Source: an uncultured Desulfovibrio sp. (GTDB lineage: Bacteria > Desulfobacterota > Desulfovibrionia > Desulfovibrionales > Desulfovibrionaceae). Taken from it: a stretch of DNA of 33,532 nt. Under the pieces are notes generated by a model that ran no database searches, had not been told where the DNA came from, and was given only the letters and a program-made list of their open reading frames with translations. Positions 1-8,380 of this stretch are shown in pieces. A program made the translations under genes and the position numbers. Location of the stretch: positions 1 to 33,532 of the forward strand of contig NZ_CALUWS010000031.1 in assembly GCF_944324525.1 (NCBI RefSeq), written 5' to 3'. How positions within the stretch are numbered: position 1 is the stretch's first letter; every line of letters begins with the position of its first letter.

Positions 1-31
1 TTAACATTTCGGCTTTACTCATTCTTTGACC

Positions 32-66
32 TTAACTGAAATTCATAATTTTTCCAGAATTATGAA
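32..66 (+). promoter_or_regulatory. Weak promoter with overlapping inverted repeat
   Basis: A TTAACT (32-37) and CAGAAT (55-60) pair with 17-nt spacing could be a sigma70-type promoter for the small peptide gene at 117; each box matches 4 of 6 consensus bases. A perfect 9-bp inverted repeat, TTCATAATT (42-50) and AATTATGAA (58-66) with a 7-nt centre, overlaps the -10 box. It could be an operator or the end of a transcript coming from the right. Both readings are inference. Confidence 0.3.
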
Positions 67-93
67 ATGACTTGTAGACTTTCTCCGGGGCCG

Positions 94-109
94 TCCTCCG
101 AAAGGAGGG
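94..109 (+). promoter_or_regulatory. Hairpin sequestering the Shine-Dalgarno of the 27-aa peptide
   Basis: CCTCC (95-99), a GAAA tetraloop (100-103) and GGAGG (104-108) form a perfect 5-bp stem, extendable by a T94-G109 wobble and by an outer GGGG (87-90)/CCCC (113-116) helix that closes immediately before the ATG at 117. The GGAGG arm is the ribosome binding site itself. Such sequestration lowers translation and is common in type I toxin mRNAs. The structure is read directly from the sequence; its effect is inferred. Confidence 0.6.
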
Positions 110-116
110 TAACCCC

Positions 117-200
117 ATGAAGCACTTCCTCCGGGATGTGCTGGCCGGATTTCTGGCTAGCCTTCTCGCGGCGTTGGCGGCTCACCTGATGAACCTCTAA
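117..200 (+). CDS. 27-aa hydrophobic peptide, candidate type I toxin
   Basis: A 27-residue ORF with an Asp-Val-Leu-Ala-Gly turn at residues 7-11 followed by an uninterrupted Leu/Ala-rich helix to the C-terminus (ends HLMNL), enough for one membrane span. A strong GGAGG lies 8 nt upstream of the ATG but is held in a hairpin. The order charged N-terminus, D-x-x-A-G, then a hydrophobic helix recalls Fst/Ldr-type membrane toxins, though no residue-level homology can be proved by eye. The mRNA would carry a 14-bp 3' UTR hairpin (206-240) and an intrinsic terminator (282-311), and a minus-strand promoter (309-337) fires against it. Alternatives are a small membrane regulator or a leader peptide. 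Codon use matches the GC-rich genome, not the AT-rich island further right. Confidence 0.5.
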   Translation: MKHFLRDVLAGFLASLLAALAAHLMNL

Positions 201-205
201 CAGCC

Positions 206-240
206 GCGCCCCGGTAGAGGTGCGAACTCTACCGGGGCGC
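206..240 (+). other. Perfect 14-bp 3' UTR hairpin
   Basis: GCGCCCCGGTAGAG (206-219) pairs without mismatch with CTCTACCGGGGCGC (227-240) around a 7-nt loop. It begins 5 nt after the stop codon of the 27-aa peptide and has no T-run, so it is not a canonical terminator. It could stabilise the mRNA or serve as the kissing loop for an antisense RNA. Function is inferred. Confidence 0.6.
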
Positions 241-281
241 TAACACTGCGAAACGCTTATTCGCGGGGGACGTGCCCCACG

Positions 282-311
282 GGGCAGGGTATGACACACC
301 CTGCCCTTTTT
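282..311 (+). terminator. Intrinsic terminator of the small-peptide transcript
   Basis: Stem GGGCAGGGT (282-290) with ACCCTGCCC (298-306), 7-nt loop, followed by five T (307-311). An alternative helix, TGCCCC (273-278) with GGGGCA (281-286), uses part of the same left arm and would compete with the terminator stem. Confidence 0.75.
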
Positions 312-337
312 ATAAGCTCTTCCTGTTCCTCTGTCCA
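309..337 (-). promoter_or_regulatory. Minus-strand promoter facing the small-peptide gene
   Basis: On the minus strand TGGACA (337-332) and TATAAA (314-309) are separated by exactly 17 nt; each box matches 5 of 6 sigma70 consensus bases. A start near 302 would give an RNA complementary to the terminator, the 3' UTR hairpin and possibly the coding region of the 27-aa peptide. This is the expected position of an antisense antitoxin in TxpA/RatA-like loci. The -10 box overlaps the T-run of the opposing terminator. Confidence 0.5.
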
Positions 338-457
338 GACTCCTCTGGGGGGCTTGGGGCAGCGCCTGGTCCACGGCGTCAGACTGCCGTTCATGTTCCT
401 TCTCCCTTTCCAGACCTGAAACATATCTACGGATTTTTTCCGTTTCACGGCAAGCCC

Positions 458-589
458 TTACAATTTGTGTATGAGCGTCGAGCACCCTGTCAGGAAAAAA
501 GCTGAAAAAAGACATATCATTCCAAGCATCATGATTTTTCCGCGTATGTTTTCTGCTTTGGCTCTACACGGCTTTTTTTCCTTTTTCAT
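458..589 (-). CDS. Very small lipoprotein ORF, possibly a truncated Rz1/o-spanin-like or Lpp-like protein
   Basis: A 43-residue ORF: basic N-terminus, hydrophobic stretch (residues 19-33) and lipobox L33-T-G-C36 followed by Ser, typical of signal peptidase II substrates. Only eight residues (CSTLIHKL) would remain after processing. AGGAGG lies 10 nt upstream of the ATG. In another frame the DNA after the lipobox encodes a charged, coiled-coil-like segment (about 475 to 360), so the gene may be a longer lipoprotein broken by a 1-nt frameshift near two runs of six T. The ATG overlaps the stop of a 25-codon ORF (663-586). A phage lysis-gene remnant is one explanation, without proof. Confidence 0.35.
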   Translation of the reverse strand: MKKEKKPCRAKAENIRGKIMMLGMICLFSAFFLTGCSTLIHKL

Positions 590-789
590 GTCGGTAATGC
601 CTCCTGATTTTTGACACTGTCATGACTGCAATCCCGAAGATGGCCGTAGGCAAATTCCCTCATGGCGTCAAATCTGAGCGGGCGGCGGGGTGTGTCTCGC
701 TGCTACGCTCTTTGCGTCCAGGTTGCAGCGGATCCGCAAGACGCCCCCAAGCTGATTGCCTTTTTCATGGCCGCGCGAAGCGCGTTAGC

Positions 790-957
790 CTATAGCCAAA
801 AAAAACTTCCCATGAACAATCCTATGACATCATTTTCAAAATATAAAGAATACCATTCAATATTATATATTTTGATTATTGAAAATAATAAATTGTATGC
901 AGCAGTGACTACAAATAAAAATAGGATTATCTTGATTGAAATAGATAATATTTTCAT
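790..957 (-). CDS. 55-aa AT-rich membrane protein downstream of the PAAR gene
   Basis: Starts with ATG at 957 behind a good TTGGAGG ribosome binding site and ends at TAG (792-790). The product has one clear N-terminal membrane helix (about residues 5-27) and a second hydrophobic stretch at its end (about 46-55, GLFMGSFFWL). No family is recognised. It lies about 120 nt behind the PAAR gene in the same orientation and shares its low GC content, so it may be the immunity or cargo part of a type VI secretion cassette. The AT-rich composition stops within about 10 nt of its stop codon, so it may be cut short at an insertion boundary. Confidence 0.45.
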   Translation of the reverse strand: MKILSISIKIILFLFVVTAAYNLLFSIIKIYNIEWYSLYFENDVIGLFMGSFFWL

Positions 958-1078
958 TAAACCTCCAATTACATTTTACTTAACGCGTTTTCATCAATAT
1001 GCCCTTTTGCTTTTGTTTCACCTATCTTTTTTCCGTTACGAAATATACATCTTCTTCCATGCCTGTAATCTTGGTGCT

Positions 1079-1579
1079 TTACGGTTGTGCTATCTCCATT
1101 GTCCAAATTTCTAAACGCTCTGCACGGTCTGTCTGAATCCGGGGAGTATACCCCTTTTCATCTGTCTCGCCAGAAACAATTTGCCCGTCTGATACTTCAA
1201 TATAAAATGGATAGAAGGAGAGCGGTTCCCCAGTTTTCTCATCAACAATTTGAACTTGCTCGTCATAGGGGTGCCATGTCTGCTCAAATCCAAGGGGAGT
1301 GCTGTCGCTTCCATCATCATCAACAAACGTATCCGGAGACCCTGATGTAATGGTAGCGCCACATGCTGTTTTTGACCCCACATGCGCCACGAGCTGCCCC
1401 ATACCGAAAACGGATTTGGCTCCGGTGACTATAGGGTTAGGCCCATGCTTCGGACAGTCATAAATATCTCCCACTCTTGCCACTGGCCTATCATTAACAA
1501 ATATTGTGCTTGCTCCATTGGTGATTACACCGCCATGGCTTCCTGCATCTCCCACTCGTGCAACAGGCTTTCGTGACAT
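1079..1579 (-). CDS. PAAR-domain type VI secretion spike-tip protein
   Basis: A 166-residue protein. The N-terminal half (residues 1-87) is a PAAR domain: repeated VARVGD motifs, a DCPKHG segment and TACGATITSGSPDTFV, with His and Cys residues suited to bind the Zn ion at the tip. PAAR proteins cap VgrG and carry effectors in the type VI secretion system. The C-terminal part (about 105-166) resembles the small beta-rich extension of PAAR proteins, with a TGEPL...GQIVSGETDEKGYT pattern as in carboxypeptidase-regulatory-like folds. GGAGAG precedes the ATG, which overlaps the TAA of an upstream ORF. No VgrG or other T6SS gene is in the window, so it is an orphan here. Composition is markedly AT-richer than the surrounding genome, which suggests horizontal transfer. 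Confidence 0.9.
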   Translation of the reverse strand: MSRKPVARVGDAGSHGGVITNGASTIFVNDRPVARVGDIYDCPKHGPNPIVTGAKSVFGMGQLVAHVGSKTACGATITSGSPDTFVDDDGSDSTPLGFEQTWHPYDEQVQIVDEKTGEPLSFYPFYIEVSDGQIVSGETDEKGYTPRIQTDRAERLEIWTMEIAQP

Positions 1580-1701
1580 TATATTCTCTCCTTTTTTGTT
1601 GGAGTCTTATAATTTTCAATCACAAATCCCCCCTGCCGCATATGCTGTGAGAATAAAATAAATTCATATATTTTTCTTCTAATTATCACATCTGCTTTCA
1701 T
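1579..1701 (-). pseudogene. 40-codon remnant upstream of and overlapping the PAAR gene
   Basis: Reads from ATG 1701 to a TAA that shares one base with the PAAR start codon. The product is basic and ends in NYKTPTKKERI; no family is recognised. Overlap and matching AT-rich composition suggest it belonged to the same operon, probably as the C-terminus of a longer protein. The frame stays open upstream to 1863, but that part is GC-rich with a different amino-acid character, so the AT-rich gene appears cut at about 1702. A true 40-aa gene cannot be excluded. Confidence 0.3.
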
Positions 1702-1720
1702 TACCCGCACTCCCGACAGC

Positions 1721-1966
1721 GTACGCAGAGAGGCGGTTGCACTTGCCGAAGCAAGAACAACCCCGCATGTGTCGGCGGCGGGTCCGCCTAGGGTAAAGGT
1801 GTTACGAACACCTGTAAGACAATATGCCGGAAGGGTGGGGAAAAAGCAAGGTAAGGCGGACAATTATGAACGTCGGTAGTACAGTCCGAGAACGGGAGGC
1901 CTGAAAACTCCGAACGGTAAAAAACACAATCCGGCGCTGGCGGTCTCCGTGAGCGCCGGATTTTTA
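1721..1966 (+). ncRNA. Candidate structured RNA ending in an intrinsic terminator
   Basis: Successive hairpins lie in about 240 nt: GGTTG/CAACC (1735-1739/1758-1762) capped by CTTGC-CGAA-GCAAG (1742-1755); GGCGG/CCGCC (1774-1788); AGGTGTT-ACG-AACACCT (1797-1813); TCGG/CCGA (1873-1889); GGAG/CTCC (1895-1911); then the terminator at 1930-1965. No convincing protein-coding frame explains the stretch, although one plus frame is open to a stop at 1879. I cannot assign it to a known class; parts recall group II intron or catalytic RNA segments, but the diagnostic motifs are absent. It abuts the right boundary of the AT-rich island. Confidence 0.3.
1930..1965 (+). terminator. Intrinsic terminator
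   Basis: TCCGGCGCT (1930-1938) pairs with AGCGCCGGA (1952-1960), followed by five T (1961-1965). It closes whatever is transcribed rightward through 1721-1930. Confidence 0.7.
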
Positions 1967-2090
1967 TGTCTGCTGTCCTGAAAGCACTGTCCAGAGAAGC
2001 ACAATAACGCCCGGCAATATCCTTTTTCTTTGGGGGTATTTGCCGGGGTATTTTTTTGAAAATTTATTTTTTCATAAAATATATCAATAA

Positions 2091-2174
2091 ATTATCAGTA
2101 TAAAATTTATTCACATGTACATCGGCAGCGTGACCGACAAGACGCCCCAACCCGATACCTCCGAATTCGTGTAG
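2091..2174 (+). pseudogene. Possible 3' remnant of a truncated gene
   Basis: An in-frame stretch without a convincing start ends at TAG 2172-2174 with residues GSVTDKTPQPDTSEFV. The only ATG (2115) has no ribosome binding site. It sits 26 nt before an R2 hairpin, the position R2 takes after real genes here. The reading as a decayed gene end rests on that placement. DNA upstream (1990-2110) is AT-rich with no gene visible. Confidence 0.2.
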
Positions 2175-2200
2175 GATTAGGGAAAGCAACGGATATACGA

Positions 2201-2277
2201 GGGGGAGAGGGAAACCGTTTTGAAAAACGGTTCTCTCTCTCCCCCTCGCGCTCCCCCTCATCCTTCCCAAAACTTTT
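2201..2277 (+). repeat. R2 3'-end hairpin module, copy 1
   Basis: A long hairpin: GGGGGAGAG (2201-2209) with CTCTCCCCC (2237-2245) and inner AACCGTTTT (2213-2221) with AAAACGGTT (2224-2232). A C-rich tract and AAAACTTTTG follow. This is the same plan as the copies after clpB, secF, the flavoprotein and the amidohydrolase. Confidence 0.55.
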
Positions 2278-2293
2278 GTTCGGGTCAACACAT

Positions 2294-2436
2294 GAGCATT
2301 TCCAGTTTGAAACGCGTTGCGTTTCAAACCATACGGCCTGTCGTTTCGCGGAAAAAACGCGGTTTTTCCGCTCACTTTGGGCCGGGCGGCGCTGTGCCGC
2401 CGCCTCGCGTTTCACTTTTTTCAAAGGTGAAACGCT
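2294..2436 (+). repeat. R1 palindromic intergenic repeat, copy 1
   Basis: About 143 bp made of four hairpins: GTTTGAAACGC with its reverse complement, CGGAAAAA/TTTTTCCG, GGCGGC/GCCGCC and GCGTTTCAC/GTGAAACGC. Related copies occur at 9902-10046, 26871-27007 and 33034-33176, with partial copies at 25560-25653 and 32827-32891. No protein is encoded. Confidence 0.7.
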
Positions 2437-2492
2437 CATGGCGACGCAGCCCGGCAAGACGTCGCCCGCCTGCCGCGTCCCCCGGCGGCATG

Positions 2493-2526
2493 AAAAAAAA
2501 GGCCGGACAGCGAAAACCGTCCGGTC
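2493..2526 (-). terminator. Intrinsic terminator downstream of clpB
   Basis: On the minus strand CCGGAC (2524-2519) pairs with GTCCGG (2508-2503), extendable by two pairs, followed by eight T (plus-strand A 2493-2500). It lies about 160 nt after the clpB stop, beyond the R2 hairpin. Nothing else is seen in 2437-2604. Confidence 0.7.
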
Positions 2527-2604
2527 TGTTCGTGCAGAGCCTGGCTGGCTCGTGATCAGGCGACGCCTTCCAACGCCACGACGCCCCACATCTGAGCAAG
2601 CAAA

Positions 2605-2673
2605 GTTTTTAGAGGGATGGGGGGGCGTGGGGGGAAGGCGACCCTTTGTTCACAAAGGGGCCCTTCCCCCCAC
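2605..2673 (-). repeat. R2 3'-end hairpin module after clpB
   Basis: Thirteen nt after the clpB stop a hairpin forms from GTGGGGGGAAGG (2627-2638) and CCTTCCCCCCAC (2662-2673), with an inner CCCTTTGT/ACAAAGGG helix. On the clpB strand it is followed by a C-rich, G-poor tract. The orientation relative to the gene matches the other R2 copies. Confidence 0.65.
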
Positions 2674-2685
2674 AAGCGCATTCAT

Positions 2686-5304
<2,619 letters not shown>

Positions 5305-5373
5305 AAAAAATGCCTCCTTGCCATACCGTGCGCGCGGGGTCCGCCCTGCCGCGCGACGGCGAAAAAAATCGTT

Positions 5374-5688
5374 TTAGTCTTCCAGTCCGCGCAGGTCGCG
5401 TACCCGGCGCTCCAGCTGATCCACACGTTCCAGCAGGTCCACGATGATGGTGCCGCCGAGCACGGGCAGTTCAAAATCGCAGCAGATGCGCTCCAGCTTG
5501 CGGACGCGGTAGATATCCACGTCCCGGAACAGGGGCTGCTCCGTAGCGTTCCTGCCGGTATCCAGCCAGCCCAGCGCCAGCAGTTCGCGCAGGCGGTCCG
5601 GGTCTATGCCCGTGCTGGCCACGAATTCTTCCCACACCATGTAGCCGGACGGCGTGGGCAGCGTGATGCTTTTACGTAACAGGCTCAT
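5374..5688 (-). CDS. cbpM: CbpM-like chaperone modulator (MerR-type HTH)
   Basis: A 104-residue protein with a MerR-like N-terminus (VWEEFVASTGIDPDRLREL), an LFRDVDIYRVRKLERI segment and a C-terminal coiled coil (DLLERVDQLERRVRDL). CbpM proteins bind the J-domain of CbpA and modulate its co-chaperone activity; related proteins are often annotated as MerR-family regulators. It sits between a CbpA-type J-protein (12-nt gap) and clpB, the usual order dnaJ/cbpA, small MerR-like gene, clpB. Assignment rests on this context and the helix pattern. A DNA-binding role, as for HspR, is the alternative. Confidence 0.75.
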   Translation of the reverse strand: MSLLRKSITLPTPSGYMVWEEFVASTGIDPDRLRELLALGWLDTGRNATEQPLFRDVDIYRVRKLERICCDFELPVLGGTIIVDLLERVDQLERRVRDLRGLED

Positions 5689-5700
5689 GTGCGGCCTCCC

Positions 5701-6654
5701 TTACGAACGTTGTTGACGGGCGGAAAAGGCGGATGTCTCGGCGAGCTTGTTCCAAAGTTCGCGCTCGTTGTCGGTGAGCTGCTCCGGCACGCGGATCATG
5801 ACGCGGGCCAGCAGATCCCCCCGGGCAACGACGCTGCCGAGCCCCTTGCCCCGCAGGCGGAACTTACGGCCGGAGGACGTGCCCGCCGGGATGTTGAGTT
5901 CCACCTCGCCGTCCAGCGTCCGCACGGGGACGCGCGCGCCGAGCGCCGCCTCCCACGGGGCCAGCCAGACGTCACTTTGCAGGTTGTCCCCGTCCACCTT
6001 GAACAGCGGATGCGGCAGATAGCGCACACGCAGGAAAAGATCCCCCGCGCTGCCGCCCGGCGCCGCCTCGCCCTGACCGGCCAGCCGCAGCTTGGCGCCT
6101 TCGCGGATGCCGGCCGGCACATTGACCTCAAGGGTCTTGGGGCCGCTGCCGGTCTGTATGGTCACGCTGCGCTTGCCGCCGCGCGCCACATCTTCCAGCG
6201 ACAGGGAAAGCTCGGCCTCCACGTCCCGGCCCCGCCGGGCACGCGCGCTGAAGCCGCTGAAGGGGTCCGCGCCGAAACCGGCGTTGTTGCGTCCGCCACG
6301 GGTGGGACGCGCGCCGCCGAAAAGGGTCTCGAAAAAGTCCGAGAAGCCCGCGCCGTCGAAGCCCTGCCCGTTGAAGGAAAAGTGCATGTTCTCAAAGCCC
6401 GGTGCGCCCTGGAAGTTCTGGCCGTGCTGCCAGTTGGGGCCGAGCTGATCATAGAGCTTGCGCTTTTCCGGGTCCTTGAGCACTTCGTAGGCCTCGTTGA
6501 TCTCCTTGAACTTCTCTTCGGCCTGCTTGTTGCCCGGATTGAGGTCAGGGTGATACTGACGGGCCAGCTTCTTGTAGGCTCGTGAAATCTGTTCGGCGGA
6601 GGCGCTGCGCTCCACGCCGAGCAGCTTATAATAATCCTTGTATTCTACTGCCAT
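5701..6654 (-). CDS. cbpA: CbpA/DnaJ class II co-chaperone
   Basis: A 317-residue J-domain protein that stimulates DnaK ATPase and delivers clients. The J-domain spans residues 5-70 with the essential HPD at 35-37. A Gly/Phe-rich linker (about 75-135) and two C-terminal substrate-binding beta domains follow. The Cys-rich zinc finger of class I DnaJ is absent, so CbpA-type fits better than DnaJ. I chose the ATG at 6654 rather than one 30 nt upstream because GGGGGA lies at the proper distance and the protein then begins as family members do. It is the first gene of the operon with cbpM and clpB. Confidence 0.9.
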   Translation of the reverse strand: MAVEYKDYYKLLGVERSASAEQISRAYKKLARQYHPDLNPGNKQAEEKFKEINEAYEVLKDPEKRKLYDQLGPNWQHGQNFQGAPGFENMHFSFNGQGFDGAGFSDFFETLFGGARPTRGGRNNAGFGADPFSGFSARARRGRDVEAELSLSLEDVARGGKRSVTIQTGSGPKTLEVNVPAGIREGAKLRLAGQGEAAPGGSAGDLFLRVRYLPHPLFKVDGDNLQSDVWLAPWEAALGARVPVRTLDGEVELNIPAGTSSGRKFRLRGKGLGSVVARGDLLARVMIRVPEQLTDNERELWNKLAETSAFSARQQRS

Positions 6655-6687
6655 AGAACCATCCCCCAGTGTGGGTTTCTGCAATAG

Positions 6688-6715
6688 ATGGTAAGACGTC
6701 CCGGCTGTGCGTCAA
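6688..6715 (-). promoter_or_regulatory. Putative promoter of cbpA-cbpM-clpB
   Basis: On the minus strand TTGACG (6715-6710) and TACCAT (6693-6688) are 16 nt apart, giving a start about 25-30 nt before the cbpA ATG. The boxes are sigma70-like; a heat-shock sigma32 pattern is not obvious. Confidence 0.45.
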
Positions 6716-7092
6716 TATCCCGACACGAAAAAAATTACGGACGACCGCCGGTGATGAGGCGGAAAGGCGAACGCCGCCACCTCGCGCTTTGCCTTTTTCC
6801 ACGGCAAAAGGCTCTCTTTTTTCCGGCTACGACGACAGGCAGCCGCAGCCTCGGCTTGCGTGCTGCGCCGGACTTACGGCCTCATGCATGAAGCGCATTT
6901 GGGGAAGGGACGGGGGCTTGAGGGAAGGAGCGCGACCGAATGGCGGCCGCAGGGCCGCGCCCGTCAGGGCGTATCAACACAAGTTTTACAAATAAATTCA
7001 ACAGATAAAACAAACAAGCTGTACATGTTCCGCTTGCCTTTGGGGCGGGGTTGCCTCGTATCCCTGCTCTTCCCCCGGCTCTTCCCCCGGTA
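6716..7092. other. Gene-free spacer with degenerate repeats
   Basis: No gene is supported. 6770-6815 is a degenerate R1 fragment (GGCG...CGCC, then GCCTTTTTCCACGGCAAAAGGC). 6925-6970 is a single partial R3 unit (GCGACCGAATGGCGGC...). 6985-7078 read on the minus strand is a copy of R4, the element that follows dapA at 25451: both contain CGAGGCA, then CCCCAAA-GG-AAGCGG, then an AT-rich tail. The AT-rich stretch 6975-7030 belongs to this element. Confidence 0.5.
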
Positions 7093-7175
7093 AAAGCGCG
7101 CTGGGGAAGGGATGGGGGGCTTGGGGGGAAGGGGAACACCTCCCGCGCAGGCGGAGGGGGTCCCCTTCCCCCCAA
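7093..7175 (-). repeat. R2 3'-end hairpin module after the unknown membrane gene
   Basis: Arms 7121-7143 and 7153-7175 pair at 21 of 23 positions (TTGGGGGGAAGG... with ...CCTTCCCCCCAA). On the minus strand the hairpin is followed by a C-rich tract and AGCGCGCTTTTA. It belongs to the minus-strand gene ending at 7316, with R3 units lying between the two. Confidence 0.65.
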
Positions 7176-7180
7176 ACAGG

Positions 7181-7269
7181 CATCGACAGCAGAGCGCGAC
7201 CGAATGGCGGCCCGCAGGGCCGTGTCCGTTAGGCGACGCAGAAGCCTTACGGACATCGACAGCAGAGCG
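7181..7269. repeat. R3 repeat unit (73-bp form) plus partial copy
   Basis: A 73-bp unit starts at 7181 with CATCGACAGCAGAGCG and the same 16 bp recurs at 7254. The body (GCGACCGAATGGCGGCC..., GTGTCCGTTAGGCGACG..., CTTACGGACATCGAC) is a diverged form of the 68-bp tandem unit at 33341-33532. The right arm of the neighbouring R2 hairpin (CCCCTTCCCCCCAA) is repeated at 7277-7290, so the R3 unit appears inserted with a local duplication. Confidence 0.65.
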
Positions 7270-7315
7270 AGGGGTTCCCCTTCCCCCCAATCGTCATTGA
7301 TGTTGCGGGCAGGCG

Positions 7316-8245
7316 TTACAGGGCAAAGGCACGCAGCACATGCGGCTGCAGGAGCAGGCAGAGCCACGGCAGGAGCAGCAGCCAGAGGCGGCGGGCCAGT
7401 TGGGGGCGGTAGAGAGGGATGGCCCAGAGGCAGGCGGCCAGGGTCAGCATAGCGGCGGCGGGCGCGGTATTGAGGGTAGCCAGAGCCGTGGGGTCTTCCA
7501 TCAGGCTGCCCAGCGGCCGTCCCGAGAGCAGGAAAAGCAGCGGCTGCAGGAGAATGTCGCTCCAGCGGTCGATGCAGGCAGGCAGCAGCCCCAGCACGGC
7601 CCAGACGGCGCACCAGCGGACCGCCCGTTCCCAGTTCCCGCACAACAGCAGCGGGAGACGGGCATTGGCGTAGAGCGCCAGCAGAGCCACGCCCCCGGCC
7701 GCGGTCAAATGGGAGAAGGCCGTGCCCAGGCTGGCGCTCAGCACCAGACGGAACAGGTCGCTGCGGGCCATGCCCTGAGGCGGAGGGGCCAGCACGCCGC
7801 CCTGGATGAGGATGAGGCCGAACAGACAGAGCAAGGCCGGCACGGTCAGCAGCATGGGACGCCGGATGACCGCCCCGTCATAGAAACAGTCCGCATCAGG
7901 CCGCAGATGGGGGAAATCGGGCAGACGGCCGTTGGCCTTCTGCACCAGCGCCAGAAAGACCACGGCCAGCCCGCAGGCCAGCAGGCTGGCGGCGGTCTGC
8001 TGCCATTGCCAGCGCGGCAGGGTGGACATGTCGTCCATCTGCCAGAGGGTGAAGCCAAAGTGGAGGATCAGCAGGATAACGGAGCACCAGCAGAGGCGCA
8101 GGCTCAACTGGGTAAGCCGCCGCACGCCCCAGATGGCCAGCCGCCCGTTGCCGCGCCGGCCCAGCGGATAGGTGAGCAGGAGGATCAGGGGCATGAGTTC
8201 CGTTGCCTGCAGGACATATTTGAGAAGGAGAGTCAGTTCCAGCAT
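7316..8245 (-). CDS. Uncharacterised multispanning membrane protein
   Basis: A 309-residue, Leu-rich protein with about eight predicted membrane helices separated by short polar loops. I do not recognise the family. Visible features are an N-terminal hydrophobic stretch with the polar motif TELMPL, a soluble loop around residues 105-135 (NGRLPDFPHLRPDADCFYDG) and a basic segment before the last helix. The upstream region shows no strong ribosome binding site, so the start is uncertain. The gene follows the cyclophilin in the same direction, but a terminator lies between them. The length and fold rule out an ABC permease with its usual EAA loop, and no catalytic motif is visible. Confidence 0.75.
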   Translation of the reverse strand: MLELTLLLKYVLQATELMPLILLLTYPLGRRGNGRLAIWGVRRLTQLSLRLCWCSVILLILHFGFTLWQMDDMSTLPRWQWQQTAASLLACGLAVVFLALVQKANGRLPDFPHLRPDADCFYDGAVIRRPMLLTVPALLCLFGLILIQGGVLAPPPQGMARSDLFRLVLSASLGTAFSHLTAAGGVALLALYANARLPLLLCGNWERAVRWCAVWAVLGLLPACIDRWSDILLQPLLFLLSGRPLGSLMEDPTALATLNTAPAAAMLTLAACLWAIPLYRPQLARRLWLLLLPWLCLLLQPHVLRAFAL

Positions 8246-8286
8246 AGTGAAGAGGGGTAGGGGTGGGGGCCTGCGTTTTCCGGGCC

Positions 8287-8323
8287 CAAAACGAAACGAA
8301 GCCGGACTTTAAATCCGGCTTCG
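8287..8323 (-). terminator. Intrinsic terminator of the cyclophilin gene
   Basis: CGAAGCCGGA (8297-8306) and TCCGGCTTCG (8314-8323) form a perfect 10-bp stem with a 7-nt loop; on the minus strand GTTTCGTTTT follows. It lies 58 nt after the stop codon at 8381. Confidence 0.75.
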
Positions 8324-8380
8324 TCCGCGGGATGCAGCATCGGCGTACCGATGGGGGGAGGGCTGCAAGCCCGTATGCGG

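Noticed and set aside
257-394. 45-codon minus ORF with a GGAGAAGGA ribosome binding site
   Set aside because: Its end is encoded by the terminator hairpin and the opposing promoter; no family resemblance. Kept only as a remote possibility.
586-663. 25-codon minus ORF overlapping the lipoprotein start (MREFAYG...)
   Set aside because: Too short and without recognisable features; the overlap could be chance.
662-1114. 150-aa plus-strand open frame
   Set aside because: It runs across the GC boundary and is antisense to the 55-aa ORF and the end of the PAAR gene.
1721-1879. Plus-strand coding frame ending at TAG 1879
   Set aside because: No start codon with a ribosome binding site, no family match, and dense hairpins fit RNA better; not fully excluded.
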